Shown here in pieces: positions 33,038 through 40,911 of a DNA stretch of 50,114 nt. Below the pieces are notes generated by a model. The model saw nothing but the letters and a program-made list of their open reading frames with translations. It ran no database searches and had not been told where the DNA came from. The stretch is taken from NCBI GenBank assembly GCA_000955785.1, contig JYOD01000098.1, forward strand, positions 19,559-69,672, given 5' to 3'. How positions within the stretch are numbered: the stretch's first letter is position 1; each line of letters opens with the position of its first letter. Origin of the DNA: Burkholderiaceae bacterium 16. Its GTDB lineage: Bacteria > Pseudomonadota > Gammaproteobacteria > Burkholderiales > Burkholderiaceae. Position numbers and translations under genes: made by a program.

Positions 33038-33111
33038 GGCGGTGGCCGGCGAATGCCGGGCAGACTACATCCAAGGCTGGTCTGTCCTGACCCTTGTCGC
33101 AGGTTGCCGCC
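33038..33111 (+). ncRNA. Y-RNA-like unit 1, minimal (no tRNA-like module)
   Basis: The outer helix pairs 33038-33052 with 33097-33111 (14 of 15 positions, three wobbles) and ends in CGA/TCG. An asymmetric internal loop starting ATGCC follows, then an inner helix GGGCAGAC (33058-33065) with GTCTGTCC (33080-33087). The 14-nt terminal loop begins TACATC. Units 2 and 3 share the CGA-ATGC start and the TACATC motif after the inner helix, so this is the same RNA type with the large module missing, like the short YrlB of Salmonella. Hand-folded; not tested. Confidence 0.7.
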
Positions 33112-33120
33112 CCCGAGCCT

Positions 33121-33158
33121 GCATACCCCAAGCGCCCCGCGCGGCGCCTGCGGTATGC
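33121..33158 (+). other. Hairpin between Y-RNA-like units 1 and 2
   Basis: GCATACC (33121-33127) pairs perfectly with GGTATGC (33152-33158), and an inner GCGCC/GGCGC stem stacks inside. No T-run follows. It could be a processing or stability element, or a leftover acceptor-like arm of a degenerated module. Confidence 0.5.
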
Positions 33159-33164
33159 GGACTT

Positions 33165-33263
33165 GCCACGAATGCTGGCCAGGATTACATCTGGTGATTG
33201 CCGGTTCGATTCCGGCGCGCTGCGCAGGACGGCAGCGTCAATCCGGCCGATCCTTGTCGTGGC
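33165..33263 (+). ncRNA. yrlA: Y-RNA-like unit 2 with tRNA-like module (YrlA type)
   Basis: Outer helix GCCACGA (33165-33171) pairs perfectly with TCGTGGC (33257-33263); an internal loop starting ATGC leads to inner helix AGGAT (33181-33185)/ATCCT (33250-33254), then TACATC. The module contains a perfect T-arm, GCCGG-TTCGATT-CCGGC (33200-33216), and an acceptor-like hairpin CGCTGC/GCAGCG (33218-33237). The order T-arm, acceptor-like hairpin, D-arm region is a circularly permuted tRNA, as known for bacterial YrlA RNAs that mimic tRNA. Longer pairing GAATGC (33170-33175) with GCATTC (33270-33275) is an alternative outer closure. Confidence 0.82.
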
Positions 33264-33287
33264 GGAGCCGCATTCTTTCAGGTTGAC

Positions 33288-33417
33288 GGGCGAATGCCTG
33301 TGGAACTACATCACTGGTAATGAGGAGGTTGCGGGTGCGAGTCCCGCCGCTAAACCGGATTGGCCGGGGCAGCGTAGCTCAAGGATAGAGCGCCGGTTCC
33401 ACAACCACTAGTCGCCC
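33288..33417 (+). ncRNA. yrlA: Y-RNA-like unit 3 with tRNA-like module (YrlA type)
   Basis: Outer helix GGGCGA (33288-33293) pairs with TCGCCC (33412-33417). After the ATGCC internal loop, inner helix TGTGGAAC (33299-33306) pairs perfectly with GTTCCACA (33396-33403), followed by TACATC. The module has a T-arm GCGGG-TGCGAGT-CCCGC (33331-33347), an acceptor-like hairpin CGCT/AGCG with inner CCGG/CCGG (33348-33374), and a D-arm GCTC-AAGGATA-GAGC (33377-33391). This is the clearest permuted tRNA fold of the three. It should bind Rsr through the helix and tRNA-recognising enzymes or a ring-opening partner through the module. Confidence 0.87.
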
Positions 33418-33484
33418 ACTTATTTTGGTATCTTGCTGGCCACTGCCAGCGTAGTCCGGCCGCAAGGCAAAGAGAGAAGCAGAG

Positions 33485-34714
33485 ATGACCTCCAAGGAGA
33501 ATTACGACGTATTCCGGACCGGCAAGGGCCGTCCGGTCAAGATGTGGACCCACGGCGTGCCGGTCGACGAGGGCGCCCGCGCGCAACTCGCCAACACCGC
33601 CCAGATGCCGTTCATCTTCAAGCACCTGGCCGTGATGCCCGACGTGCACCTGGGCAAGGGCTCGACCATCGGTTCGGTGATCCCGACGCAGGGCGCCATT
33701 ATCCCGGCGGCGGTGGGCGTGGATATCGGCTGCGGCATGATTGCTGTCAAGACCACGCTGTGCGCCGGCGACCTCCCCGATAACCTGGGCCCGCTGCGCA
33801 GCGCCATCGAGAAAGCCGTGCCGCACGGGCGCTCGAACAACCGCAGCGGACGCGACAAGGGCGCCTGGGGCGACGTGCCGGATACGGTGGATGCCAGCTG
33901 GGCCGCGCTGGCCGGTGGCTTCGAGCGAATCACGCAGAAGTACCCCAAGCTGACGCGCACCAACAACCGCAACCACCTGGGTACGCTGGGTACCGGCAAC
34001 CACTTTATCGAAGTCTGCCTGGACGAGAGCCAGTCGGTCTGGTTCATGCTGCACTCGGGGTCGCGCGGGGTGGGTAATGCCATCGGCAATACCTTCATCG
34101 AGCTGGCACAGGCGGATATGCGCCGCCACTTCATCAACCTGCCGGACCGCGACCTGGCCTACCTGGTGGAAGGCAGCCAGCACTATGAGGACTACGTGTT
34201 CGCGGTGGAGTGGGCGCAGCAGTATGCGCGGCGCAACCGCGAACTGATGATGGCCAATGTGCTGGACGCCGCCCGCGCCGTGATCGGCAAGCCCTTTGCG
34301 GCGGAGATGGAAGCGGTGAACTGTCACCACAACTACGTGCAGAAGGAGCACCACTTCGGCGAGGACGTGCTGGTGACACGCAAGGGCGCGGTGAGCGCCA
34401 AGGCCGGCGAACTCGGCATCATCCCGGGCTCGATGGGCGCGCGCTCCTACATCGTGCGCGGCAAGGGCAATGAAGAGTCGTTCTGCTCCTGCAGCCACGG
34501 CGCGGGCCGCACCATGAGCCGGACCGAAGCCAAGCGCCACTTTACGGTGGACGACCAGCGGCGCGCCACGGAAGGCGTGGAGTGCCGCAAGGACGCCGAG
34601 GTGATCGACGAGATCCCGATGGCGTACAAGGATATCGATGCCGTGATGGCGGCGCAGTCCGATCTGGTCGAAATCGTCCACACGCTCAAGCAGGTGGTGT
34701 GCGTGAAGGGCTGA
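33485..34714 (+). CDS. rtcB: RtcB, tRNA-splicing type RNA ligase
   Basis: A 409-residue ligase. Metal-site motifs are visible: MPDVHLGKGSTIGSV, VGVDIGCGM (Cys and Asp ligands) and GTGNHFIEV. The guanylylated histidine is H338 in SHGAGRTMSR, matching H337 of the E. coli enzyme. Family knowledge: joins 2',3'-cyclic phosphate or 3'-phosphate RNA ends to 5'-OH ends using GTP and Mn2+. It follows the Y-RNA-like array; a GCTGGC/GCCAGC hairpin at 33435-33450 sits in the leader and a purine-rich stretch precedes the ATG at 33485. Expression is expected from the sigma-54 promoter at 31313. Confidence 0.97.
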   Translation: MTSKENYDVFRTGKGRPVKMWTHGVPVDEGARAQLANTAQMPFIFKHLAVMPDVHLGKGSTIGSVIPTQGAIIPAAVGVDIGCGMIAVKTTLCAGDLPDNLGPLRSAIEKAVPHGRSNNRSGRDKGAWGDVPDTVDASWAALAGGFERITQKYPKLTRTNNRNHLGTLGTGNHFIEVCLDESQSVWFMLHSGSRGVGNAIGNTFIELAQADMRRHFINLPDRDLAYLVEGSQHYEDYVFAVEWAQQYARRNRELMMANVLDAARAVIGKPFAAEMEAVNCHHNYVQKEHHFGEDVLVTRKGAVSAKAGELGIIPGSMGARSYIVRGKGNEESFCSCSHGAGRTMSRTEAKRHFTVDDQRRATEGVECRKDAEVIDEIPMAYKDIDAVMAAQSDLVEIVHTLKQVVCVKG

Positions 34715-34729
34715 GCGATGCCGAAGCCA

Positions 34730-34770
34730 CCGGCGCGGACCGGGACGGGAAATGTCCCCGGCCGCGCCGG
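34730..34770 (+). other. Stable hairpin between rtcB and rtcA
   Basis: CCGGCGCGG (34730-34738) pairs perfectly with CCGCGCCGG (34762-34770), with an inner GGGAC/GTCCC stem. No T-run follows, so it is more likely an mRNA stability or processing element than a full terminator; it could lower rtcA output relative to rtcB. Confidence 0.5.
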
Positions 34771-34800
34771 CATAACAACAAGAACAGACGAGTAAACGCA

Positions 34801-35820
34801 ATGATGGAAATCGACGGCTCCTACGGCGAGGGCGGCGGGCAGATCCTGCGCACCGCGCTGTCGCTGGCCATGGTGACCGGCACGCCGGTGCATATCGCCA
34901 ATGTGCGCGCCCGGCGCAGCAAGCCGGGGCTGATGCGCCAGCACCTGACCGCCGTGGTCGCGGCGCAGGCGATCAGCGGTGCGCGCACCGAAGGCGCGGC
35001 GATCGGCTCGACCGCGCTGACTTTCGCGCCGGGGCCGGTGCGCGCCGGCAACTACGACTTCGCCATCGGCTCCGCCGGCAGTTGCACGCTGGTGCTGCAG
35101 ACGCTGCTGCCCGCGCTGTGGAGCGCGCCCGGCGACGAGAGCTTCACCCTGACTCTGTCGGGCGGCACCCACAACCCCATGGCACCCTCGGCGACCTTCC
35201 TGCGCGATGCGTGGCTGCCGCTGATGGCGCGCATGGGCGCGGCGGCTGACCTGACGCTGCGCCGCCACGGCTTTTATCCCGCGGGCGGGGGCCAACTGAC
35301 AGTGAGCGGACGCTCCGGCGCGGCATGGCGCGCGCTGGCGCTGGAAGAGCGCGGCACGCCCGGCGTGGCCGACGCGCGTGCGCTGATCGCCGGCGTGCCG
35401 CTTCACGTGGCGCGGCGCGAGCTTGACCTGGTGGGCGAACTGATGGGATGGGAGGCGAGCCAGTTGCACGTGGGCGGCCTGCGGCACGAGGAAGGGCCAG
35501 GCAATGCGGTGTTGCTGACGTTGCCGCACGAGCACGTAACCGAGGTGTTCTGCGAGTTCGGCGAAAAGGGCCGTACGGCGGAGAGCGTGGCTGGCGCCGC
35601 CTGCCGCCAGGCACGCGCCTACCTGGCCGGCAAGGGTGCGGTGGGCCCGCACTTGGCCGATCAGCTGCTGTTGCCGATGGCGCTGGCGGGTAGCGGGAGC
35701 TTTACGGTGGACGAAGTGACCGATCACCTGCGCAGCAATGCAGAAGTGATTGGCAAGTTCCTGCCGGTGGAGATCGGGTTTGAAACCCTGGCTGGGTGTA
35801 CGCGGGTGGTGGTGTCCTGA
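34801..35820 (+). CDS. rtcA: RtcA, RNA 3'-terminal phosphate cyclase
   Basis: A 339-residue enzyme. It begins EIDGSYGEGGGQILRTALSL, the hallmark of the family, and contains FYPAGGGQLTV, HLADQLLLPMALAG and the catalytic H309 in TDHLRSN, the same number as in E. coli RtcA. Family knowledge: uses ATP through an adenylyl-histidine intermediate to convert RNA 3'-phosphates into 2',3'-cyclic phosphates, which RtcB can use. It is the last gene of the repair operon and ends 11 bp before the convergent fliR stop. The ATG pair at 34801 is used; the upstream open frame is not family sequence. Confidence 0.97.
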   Translation: MMEIDGSYGEGGGQILRTALSLAMVTGTPVHIANVRARRSKPGLMRQHLTAVVAAQAISGARTEGAAIGSTALTFAPGPVRAGNYDFAIGSAGSCTLVLQTLLPALWSAPGDESFTLTLSGGTHNPMAPSATFLRDAWLPLMARMGAAADLTLRRHGFYPAGGGQLTVSGRSGAAWRALALEERGTPGVADARALIAGVPLHVARRELDLVGELMGWEASQLHVGGLRHEEGPGNAVLLTLPHEHVTEVFCEFGEKGRTAESVAGAACRQARAYLAGKGAVGPHLADQLLLPMALAGSGSFTVDEVTDHLRSNAEVIGKFLPVEIGFETLAGCTRVVVS

Positions 35821-35831
35821 GGCCCCGGCCC

Positions 35832-36617
35832 TCAGCGTCCAAACTGCCCCAGCACCATCCCCACCGTACTCAATCCACCCTCGATCAGCCGTCCCATGTA
35901 GGTGCTCATCTGCGGCATGATCAGCATCATCATCAAGATGCCGCCGCCCAGCGTGACCGGGAACCCGACCGCGAAGATCGACAACTGCGGCGAGGCGCGG
36001 TTCAGGATGCCCATGGCGAGGTTGAGGGTGAGCAGCGCGGCGATCAGCGGCAGCGCCAGCAGCAGCCCGGACGAGAACACCGTGGCGCCCGCGCCCGCCA
36101 CGGCGGCCCAGCCTGCGCCGGTGAGCGGCTGGGCGGCGATCGGCAGCGCGGCGAAGCTGTCGGCGACGGTGGCCAGCAGCATCAGGTGGCCGTCCATCGC
36201 CAGGAACATCAGGGTGGCCACCACGTTGAGAAAGCGCGACAGCACCATGGTCTGGCCGCCGGAGGAGCGGTCATAGAAGGAGGCAAACGACAGGCCCATC
36301 TGCAGGCCGATGGTTTCGCCGGCGAACTGCACGGCGGCGAACACCAGCCGCATGCTGAACCCCACCGCCAGCCCGATGCCGACCTCGTTGAGGATGATCA
36401 GCAGGCCCTCGAGCGAGTACACCGGCACCAGCGGCAGCTTGTCGATGGTGGGCGAGATGATCACCGCCATCAGCGCCGCCAGCGCGACCTTGGCCCGCCT
36501 CGGGATGGTCGATTCCCCGAACAGCGGCGCGGTGCCGATCAGCGCTAGCATCCGGAACATGGGCCAGAGGAAGGCAGCGATCCAGGCGTAGAGCTGGGCG
36601 GAGGTGACGGAGAGCAC
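35832..36617 (-). CDS. fliR: Flagellar biosynthesis protein FliR
   Basis: A 261-residue membrane component of the flagellar type III export gate. Several hydrophobic helices are visible, with family blocks FWPMFRMLALIGTAPLFGE-like near the start, RAKVALAALMAVIISP and FAAVQFAGETIGLQMGLSF. Start is GTG at 36617, 43 bp after the fliQ stop. Last gene of fliLMNOPQR. Family knowledge: assembles with FliP and FliQ as a helical pore complex. Confidence 0.95.
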   Translation of the reverse strand: MLSVTSAQLYAWIAAFLWPMFRMLALIGTAPLFGESTIPRRAKVALAALMAVIISPTIDKLPLVPVYSLEGLLIILNEVGIGLAVGFSMRLVFAAVQFAGETIGLQMGLSFASFYDRSSGGQTMVLSRFLNVVATLMFLAMDGHLMLLATVADSFAALPIAAQPLTGAGWAAVAGAGATVFSSGLLLALPLIAALLTLNLAMGILNRASPQLSIFAVGFPVTLGGGILMMMLIMPQMSTYMGRLIEGGLSTVGMVLGQFGR

Positions 36618-36660
36618 GGCGGCGGGCCTGGCTAAAGCGCGGTCAGTCGCGGCGCCGGGC

Positions 36661-36930
36661 TTAGTGCACCAGGGCGGGAATGCCCTGGAACACTTCGCGC
36701 ATGTAGTCGACGAAGGTGTTGATCATCCACGGGCCGGCCAGCACCATGGTGGTGAACAGCGCCAGCAGCTTCGGGATAAAGGACAGCGTCATTTCATTGA
36801 TCTGCGTGGCGGCCTGGAACAGGCTCACCACCAGGCCGGCCACGAGCGCCACCAGCAGCAGCGGCGCCGACAGCATCAGGGTCATCTTCATCGCCTGGGT
36901 GGCGATGGTCATTACGGTTTCCGGAGTCAT
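36661..36930 (-). CDS. fliQ: Flagellar biosynthesis protein FliQ
   Basis: An 89-residue protein with two hydrophobic helices (MLSAPLLLVALVAGLVVSLF and ALFTTMVLAGPWMI) joined by the conserved QAATQINEMTLSFIPK. Full length for the family. Export-gate subunit, 34 bp after fliP on the same strand. Confidence 0.96.
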   Translation of the reverse strand: MTPETVMTIATQAMKMTLMLSAPLLLVALVAGLVVSLFQAATQINEMTLSFIPKLLALFTTMVLAGPWMINTFVDYMREVFQGIPALVH

Positions 36931-36964
36931 GGCGAAGGCCTAGGGTGGGGCAGGCGCCCCGTGA

Positions 36965-37795
36965 TCAGTTCAGGAAGCTCTGCGCCAGCGAGCCAAGCAG
37001 CAGTTGCCACCCGTCCACCAGCACGAACAGCATCAGCTTGAATGGCAGCGCGATGGTGGCCGGCGGCACCATCATCATGCCCATCGCCATCAGCACGCTG
37101 GCTACCACCAGGTCGATGATCAGGAAGGGGATAAAGACAGTAAAGCCGATCTGGAATGCGGTCTTGAGTTCGCTGGTGACAAAGGCGGGCACCAGGATAC
37201 GCATCTGCACATCTTCCGGGCCTTGCATTTCGGGCGCCTTGGCCATCTGGGCGAACAGCGCCAGGTCCTTCTCGCGGGTCTGCTTGAGCATGAACGCCTT
37301 GAGCGGCGCGGCGGCCTTGGCGGCGGCGTCTTCCAGGCTGAGCTTGTTTTCGGACAGCGGCTTGTAGGCGTCGGTGTAGATGCGGTCGAACACCGGCGAC
37401 ATGACGAAGAAGGTCAGGAACAGCGACAGTCCCACCAGCACCTGGTTGGGCGGCGAGCTGGCCGTGCCCAGCGCATTGCGCAGCAGCCCCAGCACGATGA
37501 TGATGCGCGTAAAGCCCGTCATCATCAGCATGGCCGCCGGCAGGAAGGACAGCGAGGTCAGCAGCACCAGCGTCTGCACCGACAGCGACCAGGTCTGGCT
37601 TCCGCCCGGACCGGCCTTGCTGGTCAGCCCCGGCAGCGCTTGCGCATGCGCCATGGCCGGCAACAGCACCAGCGCGAGGCACGCGCAGGCCAGCAGGACC
37701 GCGAGCGCAAGCCGGGCGGGCTGGCTGAGGTATTCGCGGAAGGACTGGAGGTGGTATTGCAGGGCGCGCCGGGGGGCGTCAGGCAGGAAATTCAT
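36965..37795 (-). CDS. fliP: Flagellar biosynthesis protein FliP
   Basis: A 276-residue export-gate protein. A cleavable signal (LLPAMAHAQA) is followed by QTLVLLTSLSFLPAAMLMMT, FTRIIIVLGLLRNALGT, a periplasmic loop, and the C-terminal LVPAFVTSELKTAFQIGF and VDGWQLLLGSL helices. The ATG overlaps the fliO stop as ATGA, indicating translational coupling. Slightly longer N-terminus than the E. coli protein. Confidence 0.96.
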   Translation of the reverse strand: MNFLPDAPRRALQYHLQSFREYLSQPARLALAVLLACACLALVLLPAMAHAQALPGLTSKAGPGGSQTWSLSVQTLVLLTSLSFLPAAMLMMTGFTRIIIVLGLLRNALGTASSPPNQVLVGLSLFLTFFVMSPVFDRIYTDAYKPLSENKLSLEDAAAKAAAPLKAFMLKQTREKDLALFAQMAKAPEMQGPEDVQMRILVPAFVTSELKTAFQIGFTVFIPFLIIDLVVASVLMAMGMMMVPPATIALPFKLMLFVLVDGWQLLLGSLAQSFLN

Positions 37796-38310
37796 GACTT
37801 CAGGTTGTCTTGCATGGCGCGCAGCAGCTTTTGTCCAAAGCTGCCGGCCGGACCCTGGCTTGCCGCGCCGCCGGGATTCTGGTCCGGCTTGTGCGCGGCT
37901 TGCGCGGGCAAAGTGTGGAGCGTGCGAATCTCGCCGGCGCTGACACCCAGCACCAGGCAGGTGTCGCCGACTTCCACCATGACCAGGCGCTGGCGCGCCC
38001 CGAGCATGGTGCTGCCTATCACTTTCATCTGGCCGCCCTGGCCATGGCGCACCAGGCCGGCGCGGCGCGCCAGCCAGGCCAGCAGCAGGATCAGCGCGAT
38101 GACGGCGAACAGGCCGAGGCCGGCCTGCGCCAGTCCCGACGCGGCGCCAACGCCGACATGGCTGCCGGCGCCAACGCCGCTGCCGACCGTGCCGGTACCG
38201 GCAGGGCTGGCGGCAACTGCGCTGGCCTGCGCGGCTGCGGGCGCGGCATGCGCCAGGGCCGCGCCGGCGGCTAGCGCGGCGGTGGCGGTCCGGCGCGGGC
38301 TGGCGTTCAT
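37792..38310 (-). CDS. fliO: Flagellar biosynthesis protein FliO
   Basis: A 172-residue single-pass membrane protein. An Ala/Gly-rich N-terminal region precedes one strong helix (GLGLFAVIALILLLAWLA), then the cytoplasmic part with STMLGARQRLVMVEVGDTCLVLGV, the most conserved FliO stretch. Family knowledge: scaffold for FliP-ring assembly. It overlaps fliN by 4 bp and fliP by 4 bp. Confidence 0.93.
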   Translation of the reverse strand: MNASPRRTATAALAAGAALAHAAPAAAQASAVAASPAGTGTVGSGVGAGSHVGVGAASGLAQAGLGLFAVIALILLLAWLARRAGLVRHGQGGQMKVIGSTMLGARQRLVMVEVGDTCLVLGVSAGEIRTLHTLPAQAAHKPDQNPGGAASQGPAGSFGQKLLRAMQDNLKS

Positions 38311-38762
38311 CTGTTGAGCTTCCGGATGCGTTCGGACGGCGTGATGATGTCTGTCAGGCGGATGCCGAACTTATCGTTCACCACCACCACTTCGCCCTGG
38401 GCGATCAGGTAGCCGTTGACCAGCACGTCCATCGGCTCGCCGGCCAGGCCGTCGAGCTCCACCACCGAGCCCTGGGCCAGCTGCAGCAGCGTCTTGATCG
38501 GCACCTTGGTGCGACCGAGCTCTACCGTGAGCTGGACCGGGATATCGAGAATCATCTCGATGTCGTTATGGAAGGTGCTGGGCGGTTCCTTCGCCAGCGG
38601 CTGGAAGACCTTGGAGGCGGCCGGTGTTGCTGTGGCTGGCGTGGCGACGGCCTGGGCAGGCGCGGCGGCAGCGGCGAGATCCTCGGCGCTGGTCTGCTCC
38701 GCCAGGGCACTGGCCCAGTCGTCCATCGGGTCGGCCGGGATGTCCTCTTTGCCGTCAGTCAT
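38307..38762 (-). CDS. fliN: Flagellar motor switch protein FliN
   Basis: A 151-residue C-ring protein with an Ala-rich linker in the first 70 residues and the C-terminal SpoA domain: MILDIPVQLTVELGRTKVPI, then LAQGSVVELDGLAGEPMDVLVNG and VVVNDKFGIRLTDI. Family knowledge: forms the lower C-ring with FliM and docks the FliH-FliI ATPase. It overlaps fliM by 8 bp. Confidence 0.96.
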   Translation of the reverse strand: MTDGKEDIPADPMDDWASALAEQTSAEDLAAAAAPAQAVATPATATPAASKVFQPLAKEPPSTFHNDIEMILDIPVQLTVELGRTKVPIKTLLQLAQGSVVELDGLAGEPMDVLVNGYLIAQGEVVVVNDKFGIRLTDIITPSERIRKLNR

Positions 38763-39762
38763 GGTCGGTTTCCTTGTTGGAATCGATTTCTTGGTGATTG
38801 ATCATCCGTTCTACCCGCAACGCATACTGGCCGTTCATGGTGCCAAAACCGGCCTGCATCACGGGCACGCCATCGACCTTGCCGAAGATCTGCTCGGGCA
38901 ACTCGATGGGGAGTACATCGCCGACGCGCAGCGCCAGCACATCGGCTACGGTGCTTTCCACGTGGGCAAATTCGGCTACCAGGTCTACCTCGGCCGCGCG
39001 GATCTGCTGCGACAGCTGGGAGATCCAGCGCTTGTCGACTTCGACCTCGTCCTGCAGCGGGTTCATCAGCAGGTCGCGCACCGGCTCGATCATCGAGTAC
39101 GGGAAGCAGACGTGAAGCTGGCCGCCGACAGCGCCGAGTTCGATATGGAAAGCCGTTGTTACCACCACCTCGCTGAGCATGGCGATGTTGGCAAACTTGG
39201 TGTGCATTTCCGAGCGGATGTATTCCAGCTCGATCGGGTGCACCGCCTGCCAGGCGCTGCCATAGCTGGAGAGCGCCAGGTCCAGCAGGCGCCGGATGAT
39301 GCGCTGCTCGGTCTGGGTAAAGTCGCGCCCTTCCACGCGGGTGTGGAAGCGCCCGTCGCCGCCGAACAGGTTGTCGACCACCAGGAACACCAGGTTGGGG
39401 TCGAACACGAACAGTGACGTGCCGCGGAACGGCTTCATGTGCACCAGGTTCAGGTTGGTCGGTACCGGCAGGTTGCGCACAAAGTCGCCGTACTTCTCGA
39501 TGCGGATCGAGCCTACGGAGATGTCGGCGCCTCGGCGGATGAAGTTGAACAGCTGGGTGCGAAGCTGGCGGGCAAAGCGCTCGTTGATGATCTCGAGCGT
39601 GTGCAGCCGGCCGCGCACGATACGCTCTTGCGTGGCCAGGTTGTACGGGCGCACGCCATCCTCGGAGACCGGCGCGGCGACCTCGGGCGTGTCGGTCTCG
39701 CCCGACACGCCTTTCAGTAATTCGTCTACCTCGTCCTGCGAGAGGAACTTGTCGTAGGCCAT
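38755..39762 (-). CDS. fliM: Flagellar motor switch protein FliM
   Basis: A 335-residue switch protein. The N-terminal peptide FLSQDEVDELLKGVSG is the CheY-P-binding EIDALL-type segment. The middle CheC-like domain contains LFVFDPNLVFLVVDNLFGG, and a C-terminal SpoA domain ends LRVERMI. Family knowledge: controls rotor direction. The fliL-fliM gap (39763-39921, 159 bp) is longer than the other gaps in this operon and contains no gene I can support. Confidence 0.96.
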   Translation of the reverse strand: MAYDKFLSQDEVDELLKGVSGETDTPEVAAPVSEDGVRPYNLATQERIVRGRLHTLEIINERFARQLRTQLFNFIRRGADISVGSIRIEKYGDFVRNLPVPTNLNLVHMKPFRGTSLFVFDPNLVFLVVDNLFGGDGRFHTRVEGRDFTQTEQRIIRRLLDLALSSYGSAWQAVHPIELEYIRSEMHTKFANIAMLSEVVVTTAFHIELGAVGGQLHVCFPYSMIEPVRDLLMNPLQDEVEVDKRWISQLSQQIRAAEVDLVAEFAHVESTVADVLALRVGDVLPIELPEQIFGKVDGVPVMQAGFGTMNGQYALRVERMINHQEIDSNKETDHD

Positions 39763-39921
39763 CTAGTGTCCTGCCCCGTGAGTGCCGTGATGAATGAAAG
39801 CGACCATTTGCCCGGATTGCCTATGAGCCCGCGCGCTGGCGTTGGCGCGCACGCTGTGAAACGCGCAAGGCGGACAAGGACGGATTCATATCGGATGTAC
39901 TGGTGGGGCAGGGCAAAGCGC

Positions 39922-40407
39922 TTACTGCACCACGAAGGAAGTGAATAGGACGTCCAGGATCTGCTGTTTGGGCAGGTTGGGCGCGAACGGCTGGCTGATG
40001 GCATTCTGGATTTCCTGGGCCAGCTTGCGCTTGCCTTCCACCGTCGCCAGGTCTGGCGGCTGCTTGGCCGACAGCAGCAGCAAGATGCGGCTGCGGACTT
40101 CCGGCAGGTATTCGGTGATGCGCGCCTGGTTTTGCGCGTCCGCCACCTTGAGCGACAAACCGGTATGCAGGAAGCGGTCACCGTCGTCGCTCTTCAGATT
40201 GACGGTAAATGCTTCCAACGGCACAAAAATCGGCGGCGGTACAACCGGTGCGGCGGGCGCGGCCGGTTGGCGGTTGCTCAGGATGTTGCCCAGAAAAAAG
40301 CCCCCGGCACCCAGCGCAGCGACGAGCACGACGCCGAGAACCAGCAGCAGTCGCCCGCGCTTGCTCGTGTTGCCGTCAGCCTGGGAAGAAGTGAGCGTAT
40401 TCGCCAT
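39922..40407 (-). CDS. fliL: Flagellar basal body-associated protein FliL
   Basis: A 161-residue single-pass inner-membrane protein: one helix (RLLLVLGVVLVAALGAGGFFLG) after a short cytoplasmic tail, then a Pro/Ala linker and the periplasmic domain with FVPLEAFTVNLKSDDGDRFLHTGL. Family knowledge: surrounds the stator and supports torque. ATG at 40407 chosen because upstream residues are not family-like. First gene of the fliLMNOPQR operon. Confidence 0.94.
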   Translation of the reverse strand: MANTLTSSQADGNTSKRGRLLLVLGVVLVAALGAGGFFLGNILSNRQPAAPAAPVVPPPIFVPLEAFTVNLKSDDGDRFLHTGLSLKVADAQNQARITEYLPEVRSRILLLLSAKQPPDLATVEGKRKLAQEIQNAISQPFAPNLPKQQILDVLFTSFVVQ

Positions 40408-40552
40408 GAGATGCCTGTATCGGAATGCCCTGCCATTCTTGAGGGAATCAGGGGCAAGCAAAGGGCCGAAAAAAAGGGTGAAACCCGCTCAGCTTGGCCC
40501 TTTGAGCCGAGCAGGTCTTGTCATCCGAGCGATGCGGATGGTCTTACAGGGG

Positions 40553-40579
40553 TTAACGAATGGCGGGCACGGAACTTGA
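40553..40579 (-). promoter_or_regulatory. Candidate sigma-28 (FliA) promoter for fliL operon
   Basis: On the minus strand TCAAGTTC (40579-40572), 11 bases, then TTCGTTAA (40560-40553) match the sigma-28 consensus TAAAGTTT-N11-GCCGATAA at 6/8 and 5/8 with exact spacing. It lies about 150 bp upstream of fliL. The rest of 40408-40911 shows no gene. Confidence 0.33.
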
Positions 40580-40911
40580 GTGGGATGTGTAAGGAAATCC
40601 CGCACTGGGGGCCGGACAGTGGGTGGCGCTGGGGTGGGGCGGCCGGTTCACCTCCCCTTGGGCGAGCCGGCGCGGCCGGTCAGCCGTCGCCCGCGCCGCC
40701 GTGCGCCGGGGTGGGGGATGCGGCCAGGCTATTGATTGGAAAGGAATTTTCCTGTGGCCAGGTATCGGTGGGACCAGGTGCCCGGTGGATTTCCTCGGCC
40801 GCGATGGCGATCAGGGCGGCTGCGGTGCTGAGCGGCCGCAGCGGGTGGCTGACCGTGCCGGGGCAGCCCATGGCGCCCTGATCCGCAGCGGTGCGTATGA
40901 CTGACGGGCGC

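Noticed and set aside
33361..33417. An apparent tRNA 5' half (acceptor, D-arm, CCA-like anticodon loop) read as a tRNA gene
   Set aside because: The T-arm lies upstream instead of downstream and no 3' acceptor strand follows. The sequence is explained by a permuted tRNA-like module closed by the Y-RNA helix.
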